A stretch of 38,289 nt of DNA from JBGSKV01 sp041740975 (GTDB lineage: Bacteria > Bdellovibrionota_B > Oligoflexia > Oligoflexales > JALZUQ01). Positions within the stretch are counted from its first letter, which is position 1; each line of letters starts with the position of its first letter. The translations under genes were made by a program, and so were the position numbers. Location of the stretch: the NCBI GenBank assembly GCA_041740975.1, contig JBGSKV010000078.1, positions 1 to 38,289 of the forward strand, written 5' to 3'. Positions 7,621-14,103 of the stretch are shown here, one piece after another. Under the pieces are notes generated by a model. That model saw only the letters and a program-made list of their open reading frames with translations. It searched no databases and was not told the origin of the DNA.

Positions 7621-8367
7621 ATGAAAGAATCCTCTCAGTTGATCGCCGGTCTCAAGGTCTGTATGAAAGCTCGCAACATGACCTACAAAGACCTCGGTAA
7701 ACGCCTCAAACTAAGTGAAGCCAGTATCAAACGATTGTTCGCCAACGAAACATTTACTCTGGAAAGACTCGAACGAATTTGTGAGGTTTTGGACATTAGC
7801 ATTTCGCAACTTGTCAAAATGAGTTTCGCCAGTAGCGACGAAGAAGTCGAATATCTCAATGACTCGCAAGAAGAGTTACTTGCCAATGATCCAAGCCTTC
7901 TCACCGTTTTTTATCTTTTAGCGCACGAATGGAAGCCCTCCGAAATCGCTGCCGACTACGAAATATCTCTCGCTCAAATCAGTCGCCACGTGATTTCCCT
8001 TGAAAAACTACGTCTACTGGAGAGGCATCCCGGCAACAAAATCAAAATGCTAGTCGGGCCGAACATCACTTGGAAACCCAACGGCGCCGTTCAAGTGCAG
8101 TTTGAGCGTCAAGCTCGCGCCGAATTTTTCAGTCATGAGTTTTCGGGTGAACAAGAAACGCTTAAGTTTATCCACGGTGAAGTATCGGATGCGACACTCC
8201 GACACTTACAAAGAAAAATCGATGAACTCGTCAAGTTCTTCCATTCTTATTCGCAAGTGGACGCGACTTTGCCCAAAAGCCAAACCCATAGCGTCGGCAT
8301 GTCTTTAGCGATTCGGCCGTGGGTGTATTCGCAGTTTTCGCATTTGAAAAAACGCCGCAAATCGTAG
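7621..8367 (+). CDS. XRE-family transcriptional regulator
   Basis: The N-terminal 65 residues form a Cro/CI-type helix-turn-helix (MTYKDLGKRLKLSEASIKRLFANET, followed by LERICEVLDISISQLVKM), the canonical HTH_3 layout. Around residues 95-140 a second helix-turn-helix-like segment is visible (WKPSEIAADYEISLAQISRHVISLEKLRLLER), resembling a winged-helix unit of the MarR or ArsR kind. The rest is helical and unassigned, so this may be a two-DNA-binding-domain regulator. The RBS AGGA sits 7 nt before the ATG. It is divergent from the small barrel gene, with AT-rich sequence between, and converges on rsgA with 20 nt between stops. Its targets are unknown. Confidence 0.8.
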   Translation: MKESSQLIAGLKVCMKARNMTYKDLGKRLKLSEASIKRLFANETFTLERLERICEVLDISISQLVKMSFASSDEEVEYLNDSQEELLANDPSLLTVFYLLAHEWKPSEIAADYEISLAQISRHVISLEKLRLLERHPGNKIKMLVGPNITWKPNGAVQVQFERQARAEFFSHEFSGEQETLKFIHGEVSDATLRHLQRKIDELVKFFHSYSQVDATLPKSQTHSVGMSLAIRPWVYSQFSHLKKRRKS

Positions 8368-8387
8368 CAAAGCCTGCCACTGAAAAG

Positions 8388-9458
8388 TCATCGACCTTTT
8401 TTGCCCTTGCTGGCGCGGGGAGAGCGCGAAATTTTCCTGATGCCTTTTTTCGCCAAGTTCGCAGCGTTTCTGTCCAGCTTATTTTTCTGAAACTGGATTT
8501 CGCGTTGGAGCTTGTAATAGTTCTCCATGCGACCTTTGTCGAGTTCGCCACTTTCGATGGCGGATTTTATTCTGCAGCCGGTTTCGGTTTCATGTTCGCA
8601 GTTCGAAAACTTGCATTGCAAGATAAGCGCTTCGACATCTTCAAAGAGTTCGCCGACCGCATCCTCTTGATCCAGTAGGCCCATTTCTTTCATACCGGGG
8701 GTATCGATGAGCATCCCACCATCCGGAAGGTGGATCAGGTCACGAGATGTGGTAGTGTGACGGCCCCGTTCATCGCTTTCGCGAATCTCCTGCGTATCCA
8801 AGGCGTCGTAGCCAAGTAGGTAGTTCACAAGGGTTGTTTTGCCCACACCCGAAGAACCCAGCAGCACTGCTGTTTTGTTGCCCGTGAAATACTGCGACAT
8901 GACTTCGAGACCGGTTTCATCCAGTGTACTGATCGGATGAATGGCCGCGCCCTGGGATACGGTCCTAAGGAGTTTGAGAGATTCTTCCAAATCCTCAGCG
9001 AGGTCTGCTTTTGTGAGGAGAATGACCGGCTTGGCGCCGCTATTCCAAGCGAGCGTTAGATAACGCTCTATGCGCCGAGCATTGAGATCAGAGTTTGCGG
9101 ACGTCGTGATAAATACCGTTTCGACATTGGAAGCCAGAACTTGTTCTTCGTTTTCATTGCTGATCATTTTTCTTTTAAGACAAGAACTGCGTTTAAATAA
9201 ATGATGAATAATAGCGCGATCGACACCCGACTGCGGTACGCAGGCCACAAAGTCACCGACTGCAGGATATTCTATGCGTCGCTTGGCGGCATAACGAAAC
9301 TGTCCGCTCACTTCACCCCAATAGTCTTCCGATCCGGTTTCCAGTCGGTAAAGATTGCGTTCTTCATTGACGACACGTGCAACGATCCAGTCCGGCTGGT
9401 TTAGCTCTTGCCGTTGTTTTTCAAAAAAGGGTGTCCACCCTAACGATTCTAATGACAT
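8388..9458 (-). CDS. rsgA: Ribosome small subunit-dependent GTPase A
   Basis: This 356-residue protein is the circularly permuted GTPase that helps mature the 30S subunit. An OB-fold-like N-terminal domain (about 20-110) is followed by the G4 motif TKAD (149-152), the P-loop GSSGVGKT (201-208), the switch region with GRHTTT (232-237), and G3 DTPG (252-255), in the order G4-G1-G3 typical of the family. The C-terminal zinc site is seen as C282, C287, H289 and C295, in CKFSNCEHETETGC. The basic tail (RSPRASKGKKGR) fits RNA binding. The length matches RsgA/YjeQ proteins. It converges with the XRE regulator and is divergent from the PEBP-family gene. Confidence 0.93.
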   Translation of the reverse strand: MSLESLGWTPFFEKQRQELNQPDWIVARVVNEERNLYRLETGSEDYWGEVSGQFRYAAKRRIEYPAVGDFVACVPQSGVDRAIIHHLFKRSSCLKRKMISNENEEQVLASNVETVFITTSANSDLNARRIERYLTLAWNSGAKPVILLTKADLAEDLEESLKLLRTVSQGAAIHPISTLDETGLEVMSQYFTGNKTAVLLGSSGVGKTTLVNYLLGYDALDTQEIRESDERGRHTTTSRDLIHLPDGGMLIDTPGMKEMGLLDQEDAVGELFEDVEALILQCKFSNCEHETETGCRIKSAIESGELDKGRMENYYKLQREIQFQKNKLDRNAANLAKKGIRKISRSPRASKGKKGR

Positions 9459-9524
9459 GGTCTTTCCTAATCTTATCGTCAGCCAAATACCACCTCACAG
9501 CATCTTAGCTTCCACCGTAAAAAT

Positions 9525-9559
9525 ACGATAGCGATTAAATAATAGCCGTTGTCTATCGT
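9525..9559. promoter_or_regulatory. Short inverted repeat in the rsgA/PEBP divergent gap
   Basis: ACGATAG at 9525-9531 and CTATCGT at 9553-9559 are exact inverted 7-mers with a 21-nt AT-rich spacer. They lie upstream of the promoter-like TTGACA of the plus-strand gene and about 70 bp upstream of rsgA. This is a possible operator; chance occurrence cannot be excluded. Confidence 0.3.
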
Positions 9560-9584
9560 GCGTAAAATGATGCGCAAACGGCGA

Positions 9585-9614
9585 TTGACATAGAGAGCAT
9601 TGCGGCGGTATGTA
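9585..9614 (+). promoter_or_regulatory. Sigma-70-type promoter for the PEBP-family gene
   Basis: A consensus -35 TTGACA at 9585-9590 is followed after 18 nt by TATGTA at 9609-9614 as the -10. A start near 9621 would leave a leader of about 25 nt before the GTG at 9647, with the RBS in it. Confidence 0.5.
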
Positions 9615-9646
9615 GGCCCCAGACATTACCTTTGAAGGAGCATTTT

Positions 9647-10207
9647 GTGAATATTTTCTTGCCGATGGCATTATTTTGTTTTGGCTTTTTTGCTTCTGCT
9701 ATTTCATCCGCATCAGGCAAAGGCCAGTTTGAACTCACCAGCAATTTGAAAGCTGATCAATCGATTCCTGCCGACTACTACGCAAATATTTTTGGCTGCA
9801 CGGCGAAGAATATGTCTCCGTCGCTTGAATGGAAGAATCCTCCGGCCGGTACGAAGTCGTTTGCCATGACTTATTACGACCAAGACGCGCCGACTGGGTC
9901 GGGATTTTGGCATTATGTTCTTTTCGACATTCCGGCTGGCGTCAATAAAATCGCCGTTGGTGATCTGAGCAAAGGCAAAGTCCCGGCGGGATCAATCGAG
10001 TCGGCCACGGATGCTGGCAAGCCTGGTTTTTTCGGACCATGCCCTCCTCCTGGCCGTAAGCATACCTATATTTACACCGTGCACGCTTTGAAGGTTGCCA
10101 ACTTAGGCATCCCGGCAACATCGACGCCAGCATTTGTTGGATTTAACCTTTGGGGAAATTCTTTGGGTAAGGCGTCATTTAAAGTCACCGCAGGTCCGAG
10201 GAAGTAA
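9647..10207 (+). CDS. YbhB/YbcL family (PEBP-like) exported protein
   Basis: The GTG at 9647 is preferred because GGAG ends 6 nt upstream; an in-frame TTG at 9632 would put that RBS inside the gene. The 186-residue product has a signal peptide (MNIFLPMALFCFGFFASAISSAS). The body carries the phosphatidylethanolamine-binding protein signatures: SPSLEWKNPPAGTKSFA, the ligand-site DQDAPTGSGFWHYVLFDIP and GFFGPCPPPGRKHTYIYTV. Bacterial members, including E. coli YbhB and YbcL, form dimers with an anion or phosphate pocket; their substrate is not settled. Export to the periplasm is like YbcL. A TTGACA/TATGTA promoter lies upstream. Confidence 0.88.
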   Translation: MNIFLPMALFCFGFFASAISSASGKGQFELTSNLKADQSIPADYYANIFGCTAKNMSPSLEWKNPPAGTKSFAMTYYDQDAPTGSGFWHYVLFDIPAGVNKIAVGDLSKGKVPAGSIESATDAGKPGFFGPCPPPGRKHTYIYTVHALKVANLGIPATSTPAFVGFNLWGNSLGKASFKVTAGPRK

Positions 10208-10235
10208 GTCAGACATCTAGTGCGAAAAGTTAGGA

Positions 10236-10988
10236 TTAAGGTGCATCGCTAGAGAAAGCGAATTCGCCAGCATCTCTGGCCCGTCGCATTCTTTGGTGCA
10301 TGGCCGAAACAATTGCCAGATCATCAATTTGTTTAACACCAGGTTCCGTGCGAGCCGTGACCATCCTGCAAATGGTCTCTTCATCATATTTCAAAAGATC
10401 GACGACTTTAAACATCGAGTTTTTTTCAAGAGCATGTGTCGTGTCCATCTCAACAGGTAACAAGCGGATGTCTCGCATCGCCCAAATCGTCGGACCGACG
10501 TTTGACCAGTCCGACGTGCGATTCGCATAAAAATAAATACTGATGCGATCGATCACACCGGCGTGCAGTTCGGGCTCGCGGCGCGCGCCACTTACAAATT
10601 CCTTGAGTTCATTTATTTTGACAACACCTATGCCACGCACTTGCGAAAGATCTTCAACACTCATACTTCGCCAAGCCAAATGGCGAACAAGCCAGTCACG
10701 ACGGGTTTCGTTTTTAAGTTTGTGGTTGGGAGCGTTGATCAGGGCTTCGTAGGGAACTTCGTTTTTATCTTTGGTTGGCGCAAGAACGACAAGTTGGCTT
10801 TCTAGGCTCTTAATCTGGTCCTGTAGTTGGGCCATAAGAGCTTTTGCGCTTTGAAAAGCCGCCATGCAGCTGTCGTAAGTTGTGAAGGAAACAGAAGGAG
10901 TATCTGCACGTGCTAAAGACGAATAAAGATTTATGAAGGCAACTAACGCTGCGACAATCAAAATAGAATGTCTGGTCAAAATACGCAC
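10236..10988 (-). CDS. Exported protein with helix-hairpin-helix motif
   Basis: The start codon is GTG at 10988, with AGGA 7 nt upstream. The 250-residue product begins with a signal peptide (MRILTRHSILIVAALVAFINLYSSLARA). A predicted helical stretch follows (about 45-70, MAAFQSAKALMAQLQDQIKSLESQL, possible coiled coil). Residues about 110-135 (SVEDLSQVRGIGVVKINELKEFV) form a helix-hairpin-helix with the GIG turn, and a second weaker unit is suggested near 205-235 (DEETICRMVTARTEPGVKQIDDLAI), as in ComEA- or T2SK-type pseudo-repeats. HhH motifs usually bind DNA; on an exported protein the role could be DNA uptake, but no com genes are nearby. Remaining parts unassigned. Confidence 0.65.
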   Translation of the reverse strand: MRILTRHSILIVAALVAFINLYSSLARADTPSVSFTTYDSCMAAFQSAKALMAQLQDQIKSLESQLVVLAPTKDKNEVPYEALINAPNHKLKNETRRDWLVRHLAWRSMSVEDLSQVRGIGVVKINELKEFVSGARREPELHAGVIDRISIYFYANRTSDWSNVGPTIWAMRDIRLLPVEMDTTHALEKNSMFKVVDLLKYDEETICRMVTARTEPGVKQIDDLAIVSAMHQRMRRARDAGEFAFSSDAP

Positions 10989-11085
10989 GAAAAGTCCTCT
11001 TTTAAGACGCTCGTTATAACATAATATAAAATAAAATCAATATTTCTAAGGATTCTATATAAACTCTAAGATATTTAAAGCTTAG

Positions 11086-11119
11086 CGGGTTTACATACCG
11101 GGTAAACCTTGGTAACCCG
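11086..11119 (+). promoter_or_regulatory. Leader with two competing stem-loops
   Basis: GGTTTAC at 11088-11094 can pair with GTAAACC at 11102-11108. The overlapping CGGGTT at 11086-11091 can pair instead with AACCCG at 11114-11119. The two are mutually exclusive and lie about 45 nt before the start codon at 11165. They could form an RNA switch or a double operator. The pairing is seen directly; the role is inferred. Confidence 0.35.
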
Positions 11120-11164
11120 AACGTGGTTTTCGAAATTTGCTTATGGTTTATGAGGAGAAACATT

Positions 11165-11752
11165 ATGAAAATTAATTTTTTAACCTTCGCAATTGTGACT
11201 TTGGGACTTTGGAGTTCATCGCAGTTGTTTGCAGTGGAAGCATCCATAGTGACACAAGCCCAGTCGCCGAATCAAGTGGAAGAACTGAATGCACCTATTC
11301 CAGCTGACAATTCGGATCTGGCGGTACAACCCCTCAGCACAGACAACGTCGCCATTCAAAATAGTCCGATGAAAGTAAACGCTACCAAGTTTTCAGTCGT
11401 CGGCTTGTTTCGCTGCGGTGAGAAAGTTCGCGCGACCGGATTGATTGGTCGCTGGAATAGCCGCCCGCGAGCATGCACCGAAGAAGCCATTTTGGCCGAG
11501 GTTTTTACGACAGCTTATACTTGCGATAACTGCCAAACTCGTTCCGCTGCCAGGGGAATTCGCATTGACCGCCGATTCGGTAGTGCCTGCGAATGCCCAG
11601 AGTATATTCATGCATTAGCCCAAGATCTCAGCTCCTCTTCTTTACGTATGCGTATCGCCGCGACGCGTAGTCTTCGCGTCTGTGGTTTTCGTGTAGAAGA
11701 GTCGACCGTTTGTGTTGAGCAGCCCGTCCCTTTTGTTGTCATGTACCTATAA
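11165..11752 (+). CDS. Secreted cysteine-containing protein, unknown
   Basis: The ATG at 11165 has GAGGAG about 7 nt upstream and opens a clean signal peptide (MKINFLTFAIVTLGLWSSSQLFA-VE); the frame stays open upstream to 11123. The mature protein has an Ala/Pro/Asn-rich, probably unstructured first 50 residues. A compact Cys-containing domain follows (about 85-195) with seven Cys, including the local pairs CDNCQ and CECPE. The spacing suggests disulfides rather than a metal site in the periplasm. I do not recognise the family. A strong intrinsic terminator follows 33 nt after the stop, so the gene is probably transcribed alone. Confidence 0.65.
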   Translation: MKINFLTFAIVTLGLWSSSQLFAVEASIVTQAQSPNQVEELNAPIPADNSDLAVQPLSTDNVAIQNSPMKVNATKFSVVGLFRCGEKVRATGLIGRWNSRPRACTEEAILAEVFTTAYTCDNCQTRSAARGIRIDRRFGSACECPEYIHALAQDLSSSSLRMRIAATRSLRVCGFRVEESTVCVEQPVPFVVMYL

Positions 11753-11785
11753 AAGACTCATCAAATATTTATTGGTCTCTTTGCT

Positions 11786-11824
11786 CTCCGCGCCATCTAA
11801 TCGATGCCGCGGAGTTTCTTTTTT
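11786..11824 (+). terminator. Intrinsic terminator after the Cys-containing secreted protein gene
   Basis: CTCCGCG at 11786-11792 pairs with CGCGGAG at 11808-11814 across a 15-nt loop. TTTCTTTTTT follows at 11815-11824. This is a textbook Rho-independent layout on the plus strand. Confidence 0.85.
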
Positions 11825-11915
11825 CACCTGCCCTGAATCTTGACTTCCGCGCATACCGCTGTTAAAGCAACCTCAGTACTAAACATTTGAATGAAAACTG
11901 AGTAGCGGAGTCGTC

Positions 11916-12512
11916 ATGTTGCGCCAAATCTTATTAGCCACGATCATTTGTTTCTCGTTGTCCTCGGCTGGAGTTGCCGCCAACACGGTTGAAGAGATGT
12001 TTCACGAAAATTTTCTCACGCAATACACAGGTGGGCGTTGTTTTCAAAATAGTCTGAACTTCGCACGCGCGGTCGAGTCAGAATTTTCTGCCGCAGAAAG
12101 TCTGACGCTAGTCTCACTAAAAAATGTGGGGTTTAGTACCTTCGGAATGATCAATGCCGAAAAGACGCGCGGCAGTCGTTTCGAGAAGCTGTCCGTGGAA
12201 GAGTCCAATTGGTATCATCACGTCTTTATTATGGACGAAAAAGGTTATGTCTACGACTTTGACTTTGGCATTGAACCTAACGTCATTCATATTTCGGAAT
12301 ACTTGGAAGACATGTATCTGAACGAACCTGAATGCACGAAGAAGGGATTTTCTGGACGATTCTGCGGTGGTCGAAAAAGCAAATTGACCGAATACGAATT
12401 CACCGCCGTAAACGCCAAAATCGCCCTACAAGGCAAAGACAAACCTGAAGTTAAAGTTTACATGCAAGCCATTGTGGACGATTGGCAAGTTCTTCTTTCT
12501 GGCAACCTTTGA
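11916..12512 (+). CDS. Exported protein with Cys-His-Asp pattern, possibly Ntaq1/papain-like amidohydrolase
   Basis: The start has GGAG 6 nt upstream. The 198-residue product has a signal peptide (MLRQILLATIICFSLSSAGVAA-NT). Three motifs in the right order suggest a cysteine hydrolase fold: GGRCFQNSLNFAR with C42 at a helix start, WYHHVFIMD with H101/H102, and GYVYDFDFG with D114/D116. This order and the phrases W-x-H-V followed by (V/I)YD(L/F)D resemble the N-terminal glutamine amidohydrolase Ntaq1 and related papain/transglutaminase-like deamidases. The family match is by eye and unproven. C140 and C150 could form a disulfide. It ends 3 nt before the convergent AgcS gene. Alternatively it is an unrelated secreted protein with chance motifs. 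Confidence 0.6.
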   Translation: MLRQILLATIICFSLSSAGVAANTVEEMFHENFLTQYTGGRCFQNSLNFARAVESEFSAAESLTLVSLKNVGFSTFGMINAEKTRGSRFEKLSVEESNWYHHVFIMDEKGYVYDFDFGIEPNVIHISEYLEDMYLNEPECTKKGFSGRFCGGRKSKLTEYEFTAVNAKIALQGKDKPEVKVYMQAIVDDWQVLLSGNL

Positions 12513-12515
12513 TAT

Positions 12516-13856
12516 TTACTTAAACTCTTCGCTATGCAATTTCATTTCCGCAACGATAACGCTCCCCAAGGCGATCAACGAAATTAAATTGGGGATGGCC
12601 ATGAGACCGTTGGCGGCATCTGCAAAGTCCCACACAGCTTGCGCGGGTTGCACGGAACCGAAAAGAACCGCGATGACCCAAAGGACACGATACGGCTTCA
12701 CAGAGCGAGGGCCCCAAATATATTCGGCCGCTTTCTCGCCGTAATAGCTCCAGCCCAAAATCGTAGAAAACACAAATGTCGCGAGACCAAACAACAGAAC
12801 TAACGGCCCAATTTGTGAGAGCTCGGCAAATGCAGCGCTCGTCAAATCCGCTTTACTGATTCCTTCTTTCCAATGCCCGCTCGAAACCAAGACAAGGCCT
12901 GTCATCGCACAAATCACCACTGTATCCCAAAACGTTCCCGTTGAAGATACGAGCGCTTGGCGAATCGAGTTTTTCGTTTTGGCTGCTGCCGCCACGATAG
13001 GTGCGCTACCTAATCCCGATTCGTTAGAGAAAAGCCCCCGGGCAATTCCGGTTTGGACCGCTTGTTTCATCGTCGATCCGACAAACCCGCCTACCGCAGC
13101 CTGACCGTTAAATGCTCCGAACCAAATTTCAGCGAAAGCTTGCGGAAGCAAAGAAAAATTCTTGATGAGCACCAGCAAACATCCACCAAAATAAACGACC
13201 GCCATAAAAGGCACTAAGATGCTACAGACGCGCGCAATACTTTTCACACCACCTAAGATGGTCAAGGCGGTCAAGCTTGCCATGACAATTCCGGCAACCC
13301 AGCGCAGCTGCATCTCTGACTGTGGTTTAATCTGGTTAACTAATAACTCGACGATGCTGTTGGCTTGGGTCATATTGCCGATTCCGAATGCGGCAATACA
13401 TGTGAAGACAGCGAAAATAATGGCGAGCCATTTCTTATTCATACCTCGTTCAATGACGTACATAGGACCACCTGCCATGGTTCCGTCAGGCATTTGCACC
13501 CGGTACTTTACAGAAAGCACGGCCTCCGCAAATTTTGTCGCAATACCAAAAATTCCCGTCAACCACATCCAAAACACAGCTCCCGGACCGCCAATGCTGA
13601 CTGCGCCCGCGACGCCTATGATATTCCCCGTTCCAATGGTCGCCGCCATGGCCGTCATCAATGATCCAAACTGTGAAACATCGCCTTCACCCTCACTTTT
13701 GCGAGCGAAGGAAAGTCGAATGGCTTGCGGCAAATATCTTTGCACAAAGCCCGTTTTAAATGTCATGTAGAGGTGGGTACCAAACAACAATATGATAAGG
13801 GGAACTCCCCATACAAATCCAGAAAGCCACGCAGCAAAATCACCAAACCAAGTCAT
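12516..13856 (-). CDS. AgcS family alanine/glycine:sodium (or proton) symporter
   Basis: The 446-residue polytopic protein belongs to the alanine or glycine:cation symporter family (TC 2.A.25), which imports small neutral amino acids using the sodium gradient. Family signatures are visible in order: ATIGTGNIIGVAGA near residue 72, GGPGAVFWMWLTG, ATKFAEAVLSVKYR, GGPMYVIERGM, the highly conserved FSNESGLGSAPI and the later WSYYGEKAAEYIWG. About 10-11 membrane segments can be drawn. The length is normal for the family. GGGAG lies upstream of the ATG. It is 3 nt from the convergent Ntaq1-like gene and divergent from the MASE1 kinase. Confidence 0.93.
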   Translation of the reverse strand: MTWFGDFAAWLSGFVWGVPLIILLFGTHLYMTFKTGFVQRYLPQAIRLSFARKSEGEGDVSQFGSLMTAMAATIGTGNIIGVAGAVSIGGPGAVFWMWLTGIFGIATKFAEAVLSVKYRVQMPDGTMAGGPMYVIERGMNKKWLAIIFAVFTCIAAFGIGNMTQANSIVELLVNQIKPQSEMQLRWVAGIVMASLTALTILGGVKSIARVCSILVPFMAVVYFGGCLLVLIKNFSLLPQAFAEIWFGAFNGQAAVGGFVGSTMKQAVQTGIARGLFSNESGLGSAPIVAAAAKTKNSIRQALVSSTGTFWDTVVICAMTGLVLVSSGHWKEGISKADLTSAAFAELSQIGPLVLLFGLATFVFSTILGWSYYGEKAAEYIWGPRSVKPYRVLWVIAVLFGSVQPAQAVWDFADAANGLMAIPNLISLIALGSVIVAEMKLHSEEFK

Positions 13857-14103
13857 AAGATTCTCCCAGGAAAATGATACTTTATGAGTGTAATAAAATA
13901 ATAGGACTGTGCGAAGTCAGTTTTAGACAAATTCGAAATTCTCCGCTTCTCCGGTGCTCCGTTGTTTTTTCCCTCTAGTTCGATGAAATGACGTCTCGCT
14001 TGGCCGCAATATTAGCCCTATATTTCACAGACTTAGCACTTACTCCGTAGTCATGCCGCAAATTCTAATATAGAAGAAGCCTGTAGCCAAAGTATAGGTC
14101 ATT

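Noticed and set aside
8389..8449. T-runs after the XRE regulator gene as terminators
   Set aside because: The sequences before both T-runs form only 3-4 bp GC stems; they are codons of the Lys/Arg-rich RsgA tail.
12564..12595. CCCCAA/TTGGGG pair after the Ntaq1-like gene as a terminator
   Set aside because: The loop is about 20 nt and no T-run follows; it lies in codons of the symporter and looks accidental.
13219..13770. 183-codon open frame on the plus strand
   Set aside because: It lies fully antisense to the AgcS symporter, whose family motifs are unmistakable; the open frame follows from codon composition of the real gene.
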